NCBI GenBank assembly: GCA_038501785.1
Contig: JBAMJR010000187.1
Coordinates: forward strand, 1,184,501 to 1,248,500
Reading direction: 5' to 3'
Origin: Myoxocephalus aenaeus
Lineage: Eukaryota > Chordata > Actinopteri > Perciformes > Cottidae
Length of the DNA: 64,000 nt
Below are positions 1 through 16,317 of the stretch, piece after piece. The translations under genes were made by a program, and so were the position numbers. The notes under the pieces were generated by a model, which was not told the DNA's origin, searched no databases, and worked only from the letters and a program-made list of their open reading frames with translations. The stretch's first letter is position 1; each line of letters starts with the position of its first letter.

Positions 1-3000
1 CTCCAGGTAGCTGAAGGAGTCCACGTAGAGCGTCCACATCCCCGACCTTACAGGCTGTGAACACTTCATCCCTCAGGCCATACTCTGACGATGCATCAAC
101 AATTCCTATAGATACAAAGCTAAATAATAAATATCTTAAACATTATAAAGCACGTAAAATAAGTTTTGAACACGTCACCATTTTTCTCAGTAATATATTT
201 CTAAAGGTGCTATTGACATGACATTTTCACCAGATGTCGGTAACGAACCAAGTAATCCATACAAACCCCAAAAAATAAACAAATAAATTCAATTCAATTA
301 CTTGTATTCTTACTGACATCTGGTGAACATTTCATGTCAATAGCACCTTTAGAAATATATTTACTGAGCAAAATGATGACGTATTCAATACTTATTTTAC
401 CCGCTGTATATCACAGAGGTGGCAAGTTGTATGATGGTGCAACTTAATGAACAATAGTGAGAAAGAAGCACTTCCTCACCTTCTATTTGCTTCTTACTCT
501 GTGCTTTCCTCTTCCTCTTGTGCTTTGTTTGCGTCTCTTGAGGGGCTTCTTCTTCGGGTGTAGCCTCGAGCACTTCTTCTTGATTGTCTGCTTCTGTGGG
601 ACTCAATTCTGTCACACATGGATGGGACATTTAATACATCTTGCAGAACCTTTATGTGATAAATAAGCATTCCTTGGGGTTCTGTAATGTAGCTATAGCC
701 ACCTATGTGGCAGCACCCTGGACCCGACCTACCCTCATTTTGCAGTTTGGATTCCTCCTTCTTTCTACTCTTTCTTCTCCTGTGCCTGGAGGGATTGGTT
801 TCAAAATCCCTGAGGTGCAGAGTTCCTATGGTCAGCTCCACCATCTCCAGCTGGATGTCTCCGACCTCTTCTTCACCAGAGCTATCATGGTTTTCATCTG
901 CTGATGCCAAAAATTAAGAAAGTGGGCTGAAATACCAAAATTCACAGTAAATAAACGTGTTGAAACGTTAATAATATGAACTCCTAAGTTTAGTAATTAT
1001 ATTTGACCCACATTGGAATGTCAGCACATAGTGTACACACGGTACATGATAACCTCTTAAGCTTACCTTTCTCTTGATCTGTATTTATTTGTGCTGTTGG
1101 TTTAATAGATTTTTTCCAGGCCTTCTTAGATGGAGCAAGGACTGCAGACATGTTTGTGTCTTTCCCTGCAACAAGACATTTTGCACACAGTATTGATTAT
1201 ACCCTGGCTGTACGACCATGAACAGATAACATGTCATTATTCCATGGATATGTAATTCAACTTACCATAAACATGGACAGTGGAAAGCACCTCATGTGCC
1301 CTCCGTGCCTCCCGAAAGGTTGCCCTGCGTGTGGCAAAGGGGATTGTGTGGATCCTGGGATCTTTTTTGTCAAACGCAGCTGCACGACCACCAAAAAAGA
1401 TGCTTTTATTGTAGCTGGGAGCTCGTACAAATATTGCAGAGGCTTCCTTTAAGTGTTCAGCCCAGCTGACCAGAAGATCCTGAATCTCCTGCAAAATTAT
1501 ATACAAGTGTTTAGTGTGTGCACATGAAAAACAAGTTACCTCACCTTATAATTGAATTGTAGAAAGCACTGCGGAAAAGAAACTAAGAATGGATTGCATC
1601 AAAACATCTTTCATGGTTTACGTTCAAACGAAATTACCTGTCAAAAGGAGGATAAATACCCCAACAGAAACTTATTTGGTACAAGAGAAAAAGAATGGAA
1701 GTCAAGAGTAGCATGGATCCTCTTTAGCCATGTGACAGAAGGTCATAGCGAAATGAGTTTGTACTCGGTAAATAAAAAAGTATATCTAACTATCATTGTA
1801 AAGGAAGAAATGACAATGAACTGTAAGCTTGCCTTGACCAGCGCCGCCTCATTGTGTCGCCTCAGAGCAGCTCCTGCAGACTTAGGCGTGTGACTGCGGT
1901 TCTGAGAGTCTTTGAGTCCTTGAGCCGTGCCGCGCTTCGCTCGCACCGTGTAGCGGTGGAAGGTCTTGTGCTGAAGGACTTCTTTTCTGTAATTCAACAC
2001 ATTGTGTTGGACAGATCCTCACACACTACTGAGCTGGCTTTTACAGGCTCCCCACACATTTTGAGGGACAAGATTTCAAAACTTTTCCATGACTTTTCAA
2101 AAATTCTTACACCATTCACAACCTATTAATACACAACCACAAGTGTATATACTTTATTTTACATAACCGGTTATACTACCAGTGTATTCTTTATGCATTA
2201 AAGTAGTGCGATGCAACAAAAACGACAGAGAATACAGTCAGGATTATGTTCCATTACGTGGAAGGTTATCCACATCTTCTGTAAAAATGTGTATTATTAT
2301 ACAATATTGAATTCTTACTTATTCCAAAACCGTTCCCTCACACTCACCCTTGGAATACAGCGCCAGCAAAGTGGCCTCCACCTGTCATGAGAATGACCCA
2401 CACAGTCTTCTCACTTATGGCTCTCAGGAAGGATCCTACTTCTTGCTCCTCGTCCGACTGAAATATTAAAAAGGAACAGAACAGTCAACAGAACGTAGAA
2501 TAAAATACATGACATGTCCGTGAACATACACATCACACACTGTACCCGCGGGGCCTCACCTGTCCCTGTAGAATGGAGCGGTACACTGTTAGATATTGTC
2601 CGGCTGAGTTCTGAAAAACCACCTTGCTGGAATGCCGGCCAGTAAATAAACTGGTTTCAACTGAGCTGTCATTATCAGTGCCAGTCACATTGCTGCTTGT
2701 CCCTCCACTCTCACTATCTGAGTCCTCTGAATCCGAGTCCGAGCCCGAGATACTCGACATGTCACCTGTAAAGCAATGAATGAAAATCAAAACAAGTGTT
2801 ACAAACTATACAATCGCTCGTGTTCAGTGTGCAGGACTCTGGTTTCCTCACTGGCTCCAGTCTTCCTTTCAAACTCCTCAGCTGTGACGGGTGGCATCGC
2901 CGAAATCTTTAGCCTCAAGTTGAAGCGATGCCAGTCAAGCTTGTAGTGCTCCGTCTGAAATGTAAAAGACAACGTTTTACTCTACCCATGCTTGTGTACA

Positions 3001-3792
3001 GTCTTCAGTACATTAACAGATCTTATCATATTAATAGAGCATAGTTTGAAGTTGTGTGGTCACCTGTTCCTCGCGACTAATAAAGGTGCATCTGCAGGCA
3101 GAGCAGACCATCTTGTCTGACACCTCTCTAACCAGACTGGACTCCCTCTGTCTGTCATCCTCTGGGGATTTGTCTTCCAACTCTATGAGGAAGGCTTTTA
3201 ATGTCAGCTTCAAATAGATGGAAAATGACGGTCTTTGCTACAGAAACCACAGCTACAATTCATACATACCGTCTGAGGCTGGGTCATTGTTTACAGCCTG
3301 CCCCAGGACGGGGTTCACTCCTCTCAGTCCGTCCAGAGCCTCATCGTTTGGGCACAAATGAAAGATCGAGCGGTACTCGACACCAGTCGTCATATTCTGG
3401 ATCTCATTGGCCTGCCAAGTTAGGACATAAGAAACAGAGAAACCGACTGTAAGTTTTGATCCGAGTTATCCAAAACAATACGTTGTCGTTTCGGATATTG
3501 CCACAATAATTAACGCCAAGTATGTAGTTAACAGCTTAGTCTAGCTCTTACAACATTGTTGTCATGAGCTGGCAACAGACTGCAAACCAGTTTGACTCTA
3601 TTGTGAAAGCTAACGTTATCTCAGCTGATGTAACATGCACTGCTCTTTGAACGCCACATGTAGCAGTGACTAGTAGCCATTATCGTTAAATAAAAAGGTG
3701 TGCAGTCTATCTTTTTCTAATAGGTAATTTAGTATATTACAGCTTGTGTAAGTTACAATTAACTAACTTAAAAATAGTAATCAACTTACCAT
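1..3792 (-). CDS. ankzf1: ANKZF1 (Vms1-like) peptidyl-tRNA hydrolase, 3'-truncated by window edge
   Basis: Ankyrin-repeat and zinc-finger protein 1 is the vertebrate Vms1 orthologue. In ribosome quality control it releases nascent chains from stalled 60S subunits. CDS exons in transcript order: 3790-3792 (ATG only), 3270-3411, 3064-3194, 2852-2954, 2560-2765, 2348-2457, 1833-1986, 1266-1488, 1067-1165, 733-900, 480-608, 1-105; all phases agree, giving ~524 codons. Visible in order: a C2H2-type finger (CSAC...EHYKLDWH), an acidic Ser/Asp stretch, the VLRF1 release-factor-like domain (GGGHFAGAVFQG, HKTFHRYTVRAKRGTAQG with the expected catalytic Gln, then FFGGRAAAFDKKDPR), a Lys/Arg-rich linker, and the start of the ankyrin region (GLRDEVFTACKVGDVDALRG). 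The rest lies left of the window. The start is inferred: ATG is the last codon of exon 1, and an in-frame Met at 3391-3393 is the alternative. The intron after exon 1833-1986 has a GC donor. Confidence 0.93.
143..409. mobile_element. Fold-back MITE-like element inside an ankzf1 intron
   Basis: Two arms of about 110 bp, 143-256 and 297-409, are near-perfect reverse complements separated by a ~40-nt AT-rich loop. Matching anchors are GTAAAATAAG (154-163) against 391-400, GCTATTGACATG (209-220) against 333-344, and CAAGTAAT (249-256) against 297-304. It fills about 70% of the 374-nt intron between exons 480-608 and 1-105. There is no coding capacity, which fits a non-autonomous DNA element. The family is not assigned and no target-site duplication was confirmed. 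Confidence 0.85.
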
Positions 3793-3880
3793 AAAAATAT
3801 GTCTCGAAAAGCAGTGCCGCTAACGTTGTGTTACCTCGTTTCCTCATAATATACCTACGGAAGCCGGAAAGTGACAATAT
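3790..3880 (-). promoter_or_regulatory. ankzf1 first exon and putative TSS region
   Basis: A consensus donor (GTAAGT, revcomp of 3784-3789) ends an upstream exon whose last three bases are ATG. Exon 2 begins GCC in frame. CGGAAG and CCGGAA ETS-like cores lie at about 3853-3866, as in TATA-less housekeeping promoters. The exact start site cannot be read from sequence. Confidence 0.5.
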
Positions 3881-4440
3881 AGCGTCAACGAGAAGACGCC
3901 CACAGCAGGCAGTGGACTGCAAGGCGGACCGTAGAAGTACATTTACTTTGAAAGTAAGGGACAATTTGACCGTACTGGTACTTTACTTGAGTATTTCCAT
4001 TACAATTCTGAAACGGATATTGTTTACTCCATTACATTTATTTGATCACTTTAGTTGTGATTTATTATCATAGGTTAAGGTACCCAGTAGTTGTGTGATT
4101 TATAGAGATATACTGTATATTGAGTGTTGAAATAAATGGGGAGTTTTCTGACCAATGGCCAATTATTGTGTGAAACAACCACTCAACTAATTAAGACAGG
4201 ACACATTATGCAAGTAGATTTTAGCACTGTAACAGTTAGACATGTAAACAAACCATGAGTATCAGTGACTAAATTATCCTTTTAGATGAAGGATTTTCAG
4301 TAGTAAGCCCCTTTTTTAATGCATTTACATTGAGTACCACCACTTGCTTTTTGTTTTTAACAAAACAAATATTCATACCCAAAGAGATATCCTACTGGGC
4401 TATTAAATAAAGAGCTTTTGGGACAAGATCAAGTCAAACA
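3881..4440. other. Intergenic spacer
   Basis: This AT-rich spacer lies between the 5' end of ankzf1 and the 3' end of the minus-strand coiled-coil gene. I see no exon, RNA gene or clear repeat in it. Confidence 0.6.
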
Positions 4441-4441
4441 T

Positions 4442-4447
4442 TTTATT
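4442..4447 (-). terminator. Poly(A) signal of the coiled-coil gene
   Basis: AATAAA on the minus strand (plus-strand TTTATT) lies about 100 nt beyond the stop codon of the gene at 4549-6171. Confidence 0.65.
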
Positions 4448-4548
4448 AGACGAAACAAAAAAATAGACAAGGATTTATGAATATGAAATGCATTGAAAAA
4501 TAAAAACAAACGCCTGTAATCTTTGAAAACAAACATTACATTTTTGAT

Positions 4549-6171
4549 TCACTTGGGTTTGCGTCGATGTCTCTTTGATTTGATAGTTGGTGCTTGGATC
4601 AAAGCTTGTGCTGTTGGCAAGGAAAGACAGCCAATTACAAACTACTGTATTGCAAATCCAAGTTTATTATACTACAAGCTCCCCTTACCAGCCATATTAC
4701 AAGCCTTCGTCTCTGCCAGATGCTCTTTCACCTCCCGAATTTCAGCAGCAAGACTTCTCACTTTGTTTGTGATGCGCTCACTCCTTTCCTGCAAATCATT
4801 CCTTTGTTTTCTGAAAGACAATTAATGAAATTATTCTGGACAGGGTTTATCCAAGGTTACACTCTCACTCTCTATATGCATGGAGCACAGCACATTAACC
4901 TTTCCTCAAAGTCTTGTCCATTCAGTTCTTCAGAAAGATGCTTTTCCTCTTGCAGCAGATGACCCAGTTGCACCAATGCATCTAAAACGTCACCTTTTCC
5001 AATCATCAGATCCACTCTCCGCACAGTTTCTACTTCACTGCAAATGAGAACGGGACCCATAAGACAAATACGAATTGAACAAAGTCACAACTGTATGATA
5101 TGATAGTCTATAAAGTAGTGTTTGGTCAACCTTGAGTGAAGCTAAAACTAACAGGACACTAAGCAACTTAGGTTGATCATGTAAAAAGGATCCATGGTCT
5201 GTTCCTTTAAGCATGAAACCCTTCCAATACATACTTCTCATGGAAGTCATTTTGACTATTTCTCTACTATGATCAGTAAAAATGTCTGTTGTGATGAAGG
5301 TATTGACATGTGGCTGTGTCTTTACATTTGGTAAGCATGCTGCATATTACCAGAGATTGGCACTAGAGCAGGGGTCTCACTTCGGGTCATTTAGGTCATG
5401 GTTGTTAGTATGAATAAACTTAAATTTGTAAATTTGTTAAACCTACGGTCACCCATGGGCCAAACCAACTACTGCATAACGAAAAGCTGAACATGAACGC
5501 TAGAGTCAATAGTGCGCTTTTCTGTGTTTGTTATTTAAAGATAGAACAACGTTTTAATACCCATACTAATAACATGTCACCGTATGCAACAACTTCACAG
5601 AGAAAACACAGGTGGAGACAAAATCGTGTTTCCGCCGCCCCCATTTTCTTCCCAAGAGACCAAATTCAATACACCACAAATTAACCATATAACGCTAAAT
5701 ATGTGGACTATAAAAGGTAAAAGTACCATTGAATGATCTCTTCTTCAATACGCAGTCTTTTTTGCTTGACCTCGGTCAGTCCACGAATGTGTTCTTGGAT
5801 GGCATGCTGCAGCTCTTTGATCTGCTCCTGCAATTTAATGACAGGGGAGTCGCAGCGTTTAGTTGCATACCGTAAATTAGTTTTCTGAGAAAGAGGTAAC
5901 TAACACCAACACTCGCTATAATGTTGGCAAGCTGCCATAGCAGCTTCTTTAGCCGTCACATGAATGCAATCTTCCTTGATTCATTTGTAACTTTCACATT
6001 AGCGTATTTCGCTGTAGTCACCGACATCAAACTTTGCACACGTAACGCTAAATGAGCTACGTTAACGTTGACCTATGCAAGTTACGTGGCACACAGTCAA
6101 TAGCATTCGCATCAACCTACCGTAGAGTCACAGTGTTGTGACTGAAATGAATCACCAAATAAAGCGGGCAT
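4549..6171 (-). CDS. Unidentified small coiled-coil protein, 157 aa, five exons
   Basis: CDS exons in transcript order are 6121-6171, 5727-5827, 4900-5037, 4689-4810 and 4549-4610, total 474 nt, closing exactly on TGA at 4549-4551. Acceptors are CAG (one AACAG) and donors are GTAGGT, GTACTT, GTTAAT and GTAAGG. The protein starts MPALFGDSFQSQHCDST. It then has two helical heptad-rich segments, about 18-60 (EQIKELQHAIQEHIRG onward) and about 70-135 (LVQLGHLLQEEKHLSEEL, RSERITNKVRSLAAEIRE). It ends in a basic tail, KSKRHRRKPK, that could be a nuclear localisation signal. There is no signal peptide or membrane segment. The size and shape resemble small kinetochore, synaptonemal or centrosomal coiled-coil subunits, but I recognise no family and infer no function. 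Confidence 0.8.
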
Positions 6172-6179
6172 GATGTCAT

Positions 6180-6300
6180 TTGCTACGTAAGTGATTCCTA
6201 AAATCTCTGCCACTATTTATAGAACTGTGGTACCGGAAATCGACCTCGGGTCCTGTCGTTCTACTTGCCCAATTTATTTTGAGCACTTCCGGATAAAATG
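6180..6300 (-). promoter_or_regulatory. TATA-less promoter of the coiled-coil gene with ETS motifs
   Basis: Directly upstream of the minus-strand ATG lie CCGGAA at about 6233-6238 and ACTTCCGG (CCGGAAGT on the other strand) at 6285-6292. Both are ETS-factor core motifs typical of housekeeping promoters. The tRNA gene begins 14 nt further on, so the two transcription units are nearly back to back. Confidence 0.45.
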
Positions 6301-6305
6301 CCAGA

Positions 6306-6378
6306 GCCCGGATAGCTCAGTCGGTAGAGCATCAGACTTTTAATCTGAGGGTCCAGGGTTCAAGTCCCTGTTCGGGCG
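6306..6378 (+). tRNA. tRNA-Lys (anticodon TTT)
   Basis: 73-nt cloverleaf. The acceptor stem GCCCGGA pairs with TTCGGGC (one G-T pair), followed by discriminator G and no encoded CCA. The A box is TAGCTCAGTCGG, the anticodon loop is CTTTTAA with TTT, and the B box is GGTTCAAGTCC. A T6 Pol III terminator lies just downstream (6383-6388). As I recall, the body matches the vertebrate tRNA-Lys-TTT consensus base for base, so it is probably functional. Confidence 0.97.
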
Positions 6379-6388
6379 GTAGTTTTTT

Positions 6389-6794
6389 CTTCTTTTTACA
6401 ACCTATTTAGAATGATAATATGTTATTAACAAGTGTGTTTTGAAATAGTAATTTATCATCTGAAATTAGCAGCGTAACATAGCATGTCAACTGTTGGTGA
6501 GCTTAGCTTCAGTAGAGAGAAAACAGCCCTCCTGGTAGACGTTAAGACACCCAAAGCCTAAAATTGCCCAAAAACCTGTGCCAAACATTAAACCATTTCG
6601 TTTTAAGCTAGTCATTGAAGTGGAGCTGTAATTACCCACAGTGAGACCTTGCATTACCCTACTGTTGGAGTTGTTGTTTATGAAAGAATCAATCGAATAT
6701 GGGGATTAAACTCACTCACAAACAAATAACAGTAACCTAGTAATTTACCTGATATAATCATGGGTATTATCTCTGGACAGTGATTTGGAACACC
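6389..6794. other. Spacer between tRNA-Lys and astacin gene 1
   Basis: AT-rich sequence with no exon, RNA gene or recognisable repeat. The last part is presumably the proximal promoter of the first astacin gene. Confidence 0.55.
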
Positions 6795-6800
6795 TATAAA
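6795..6800 (+). promoter_or_regulatory. TATA box of astacin gene 1
   Basis: TATAAA sits 60 nt upstream of the chosen ATG, placing the start site near 6825. An out-of-frame ATG at 6824-6826 is at or just before that position, so whether it is transcribed as an upstream start depends on the exact cap site. Confidence 0.7.
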
Positions 6801-6854
6801 GCGTAGGTCTTTGTGCAGGTAAAATGGCAACACTGAAGACACATCTGACTGAAG

Positions 6855-8826
<1,972 letters not shown>

Positions 8827-8871
8827 CCAAACTGAACTGAGCTGAAACAGGAATTTGCTAAAAGCTCATAC

Positions 8872-8904
8872 AATAAAACAATGTTAAATCATAGAAACAA
8901 TAAA
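8872..8904 (+). terminator. Poly(A) signals of astacin copy 1
   Basis: Two AATAAA hexamers, 8872-8877 and 8899-8904, lie 46 and 73 nt after the stop codon, giving a very short 3' UTR. Confidence 0.8.
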
Positions 8905-8924
8905 GATTGATTCAAGCTTTGTAT

Positions 8925-9850
8925 CAGCATTTAACCGGTGTGCCTGCAGTCGTGTGTGTTTAAACAAGACATGTTGCTGATGTTTAGAAGGCTGAGAAAG
9001 TGAGCCGGGGTGTAAATTATTGTTTTAGTATAGAGAGAGACAGTCCTCCAAATGTCCTTCCCCACCCAATATAAAGTATACAGCATGTCATTTCAAGAAT
9101 CAGTAACAGATGTATGTGAAGAAAATTTAATACTACTTGCATACATATTGGCATACACGTAATACTGCAGTAAAATAAACTTTTTGAAACCATAAAGCAT
9201 GGGTCATGTGATCACATTAGATAGATGGAAGTACATTTTAGTTAGATGAAGACTGGAAAAACAGACCTGGATTAATAAAGAACCAATTTGTGGTTTTCCA
9301 AGACACAAATACGTATCCATACTTGAAACCATGCACCCTTAACTCAGATCCAGGTATATTATAGTACTATAATGTTCTGCAGTGATGTATGATAAATGTA
9401 TATCAGTCATTGCCCTTCAAATTGTCCCCTTGATTAAAATAGAAACACTATTTGGAGATGGGTAAGGGTTTGTTTTTATAGATTTACCCACGCGACAAAA
9501 TGATTGTTGTCAAGACAGTTATCAAGTGATAGTTTATAGCTAAATCACTGGTTGCTGGTACAGTCAGACACAAATTGCTGGTCTGTTGGACTGAGTGGAC
9601 AGTTATTCTCGTGATAGCAACTGCTGAGTTGTAGCAAATCCAACAGCAATACACTTTTAACGTATCTTCATTTCTGAAAGTGCTGAATCTTACATGCACT
9701 AAGTACAGGGCACAAGTCAAGGTCAGCATCAGGACCACCTGTTAAGGATCAGCAGTGGACTTGAGTAAATTACACACACTGGATGATAAGGGGTCTTAAT
9801 CATGCTTCATCACAGAACATTTGCCCAATCAGTACAGAGCTGAGGAGGAT
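8925..9850. other. Intergenic region between the two astacin genes
   Basis: About 0.9 kb of AT-rich sequence without recognisable exons or repeats. Its last ~100 nt form the promoter of copy 2, with CCAATCAG near 9825. Confidence 0.55.
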
Positions 9851-9856
9851 AGGTGC

Positions 9857-9864
9857 CTATATAG
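9857..9864 (+). promoter_or_regulatory. TATA box of astacin gene 2
   Basis: CTATATAG lies about 90 nt upstream of the ATG at 9948, with a CCAAT motif about 30 nt further upstream. The spacing is typical of a tightly regulated, high-output promoter. The start site is expected near 9890. Confidence 0.65.
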
Positions 9865-9947
9865 ATTCAGTGGAGGAGAGGAGTTCATTTAGCGCTCACA
9901 TCGGAAGACTGCAGACTGAAACTGGTCCACCAGTCTGAAACCCAATA

Positions 9948-11548
9948 ATGCATTCTCCCATGATCCTTCTGGGTGTTTTGTTTGGCTTGCTGACCCAGGC
10001 GTACACTCTACCTGTTAAGGTCAGTACCATACAAAAATATTTTAGAGCAAAAAGCCCCTTATAATCTCATCATTCTTTTTGCAACCAGAATGTATTATAA
10101 TGCACCTTTTTTTATTACAGAATTCTACAGGAGTGAATGAGGGAAAAGTGAGGCTGAAAAGGAAATACTCAGGTGGGTTCTTTTGAAAATGTTTTACATT
10201 CACGGTCATCGTGAATGTAAATAATAACACTACATATTAGAAAATCGAGGAAGACTGTATTGATCTGTCTGTTTTTGTGTTCAGATGAAATTCCAGAGCA
10301 CGATGACATGAATGCAATGGATCAAATCCTGGAAATCAACAGGAGTAAGTAAGCTGTTTATTTGGGTAAAAGTTGTTCGGGACACCCTGGACTAATTCAA
10401 TGTGATTTTTTTCCCATCAGGATTGCGAGCCCCCCGAGGAATGTCCTTCAGAGACGGAGATATCGCCAACTCATATGTACGGAGTGCCATAACCTGCCCG
10501 GGCAATGCCTGTCTGTGGCCAAAATCAGTTGATGGATTTGTTTATATTCCCTTCATGCTCTCTCCACTATATGGTACGAATATACCGATTTAAAGAGGTG
10601 TTGAAAAGGCATTGGGAGTTCAAATCTTTCTGTTGAACTCAAATGTGTTTTGGTTTTTTTGCGGTAGACGACATGGACAGAATCACCATAGAAACTGGGA
10701 TGCAAGACATTGCCTCTGGGACATGTGTTAAATTTGTTCCACGCACTCATGAAGGCAGCTTCCTCGACGTTCAGCCTAGATATGGGTGAGCATGACTGCT
10801 ACATTTGGCTTTTTAAAACGTCTTGAAATGGACTGTGAATATCATTTTTTTTAATTATGTACCCCAAGCTGTTGGTCGTTTCTGGGGCAGACTGGAGGAA
10901 GCCAGGTCCTGTCACTGCAGAGTCCTGGGTGCATGTGGTCAGGAGTGGCTGCCCACGAGTTCATGCACGCCCTGGGCTTTGTACATGAGCAGTCTCGCTC
11001 AGACCGAGACCAGTATGTTTCAATTGCATGGAGAAACATCATGCCAGGTTTGGATGAGTGACGACTTCTCAACATTATGTTGTTACATTCAGAAAGCCTT
11101 CTCTTTACCTACTTATTCATTTCCTTGGATATTTTATCTTTTGACAGACCGCATTCATAACTTCAGGAAACAGGTGACGAACAATCTCAATAGTCCATAT
11201 GACTACAACTCTGTCATGCATTATGGAAGGTGAGCTGCTCTTTGAGGCAACATAGTTATTGGTTTTGCATGTTTTGCTGCAGGGCATTGCAATACCATAT
11301 TATTTATGTCTCCATACAGATATGCCTTCTCTGAAGATGGTGGACCAACAATAATCCCCAGACCAGATCCTTACATTCCCATTGGCCAGCGAGATGGACC
11401 CAGTAACCTAGATCTTCATAAAATAAATGTCCTATATAACTGTGGTAGGTGAACTCACACATATTCTGACCGAAAGAAAATCTTTATTTCATTCAAAATG
11501 ATTTATTGCATTTTCTCTCTACTCCCCACTCCAGGTGTCAATAAGTAA
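9948..11548 (+). CDS. Astacin-family zinc metalloprotease (six-cysteine, hatching-enzyme-like), copy 2
   Basis: Tandem paralogue of the gene at 6855-8826, 284 aa, nine exons: 9948-10019, 10121-10172, 10285-10344, 10421-10573, 10668-10785, 10869-11047, 11148-11229, 11320-11444, 11535-11548. Exons 3, 5, 6 and 7 have exactly the same lengths as in copy 1 (60, 118, 179, 82 nt). Signal peptide MHSPMILLGVLFGLLTQAYT is followed by a basic propeptide (RLKRKYS), FRDGDIA at the pro/mature junction, the CX4C pair (CPGNAC), and the zinc motif HEFMHALGFVHE (181-192). The Met-turn SVMHY (233-237) keeps the usual Tyr. All catalytic residues are present, so it should be an active secreted protease. Likely roles by family are egg-envelope digestion at hatching or leukocyte/kidney astacin function; the sequence does not decide between them. 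Confidence 0.93.
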
Positions 11549-11731
11549 CTGGATCCAGAGCGTTACATTCTGTCATATTCTGTTGTCCGATGTGTGAAGT
11601 GGTTCATTGTAACTTCTGGTCTTGAGTATAGATAAGATGGGCAATATTAGTTTCTATAATTTAATTATTATCAAAAATTCTAGTCTGTACTATAGAGGAC
11701 AATCTACTAACCTGTGATAAAGATATGGATG

Positions 11732-11737
11732 AATAAA
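11732..11737 (+). terminator. Poly(A) signal of astacin copy 2
   Basis: AATAAA lies 184 nt after the stop codon. Confidence 0.75.
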
Positions 11738-11759
11738 AGGGGCAAGAATTGAAAGCTGT

Positions 11760-12530
11760 TTTTCTCTAACATAGCTCAAACGAGCAGTGTGGTTTTGATG
11801 TGCCGGCTGCTGCCAATTAGATCATTGCATATGCTCTTTAAATCAATTTGTTCCATTGTCTGCCTCCTTCTCAACTTCTGCTCGCCTAAAATAAAGAAAG
11901 TGTAACTGTAATGGAGTAATAGTCTGTTTTATCTTTGGTCACATCTCTGCTCTTCACTGCCTAAATAAAGTTGTAGTGGAAGAGAAAAAGGAAGAAAGGC
12001 AAAGAAACACTAGCAGGAACATGATGCTAATGGAAAACATAGTGCCAACAATGTGAGAAAAATATTTTATTTTAGAAAACATATAGTCTTATTGGCTCCT
12101 GTGTGATATAACATTAAATATTCACATACCATTGGCTAAATGAGCATGCAGTTAGCTTCTCTTTGAAATAGTGCACATCAACATGTTCAATATATAATTG
12201 TTGTATGGTTTAATAAACCAGTACATCTCCTACTGAATTTTAACAGTATATTATAATTTCCTGTTTTCATTTAGAAATCCCCCAAGGTAAAATATTTAGA
12301 AAAAAAAATCCTTCAAACCATTATTCCCCAAAACTGTTTTTGTAGTTTGCTTTGTTATTAGGAAATACAGAGTCAAATAGGAAATATGGACCTAACTCTT
12401 TAAGATGCTGAAATTAGTTAAAGCAACTATAAGAGTATATTTACAACAAAAGTAGCTTGAATGCTTATCATATCATAATCATGTAGATCATAATCATGTA
12501 GATCCACCCCGAGTGTCCAGGGCGGGGGGA
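11760..12530. other. Intergenic region upstream of tra2b
   Basis: AT-rich sequence without exons. A short direct tandem duplication of about 17 bp (containing ATAATCATGTAGATC) lies at 12471-12504. Nothing else is recognised. Confidence 0.5.
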
Positions 12531-12646
12531 GGCAGTGACGCGCGTGCGCACACACCCACACACACACAGGCTGTTGTTGCTAGCTGCTAGTTAGCACCGC
12601 GGCATAAAAACCTCGCATTGTAATATATTCAGTGGCACTAACAAAA
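12531..12646 (+). promoter_or_regulatory. tra2b promoter and 5' UTR, with NRF1 palindrome
   Basis: A locally GC- and CpG-rich block precedes the tra2b ATG. CGCGCGTGCGCA (12539-12550) matches the NRF-1 consensus exactly on the minus strand. A weak ATAAAA lies at 12604-12609. This is consistent with a housekeeping promoter. The start site itself cannot be placed. Confidence 0.55.
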
Positions 12647-16317
<3,671 letters not shown>

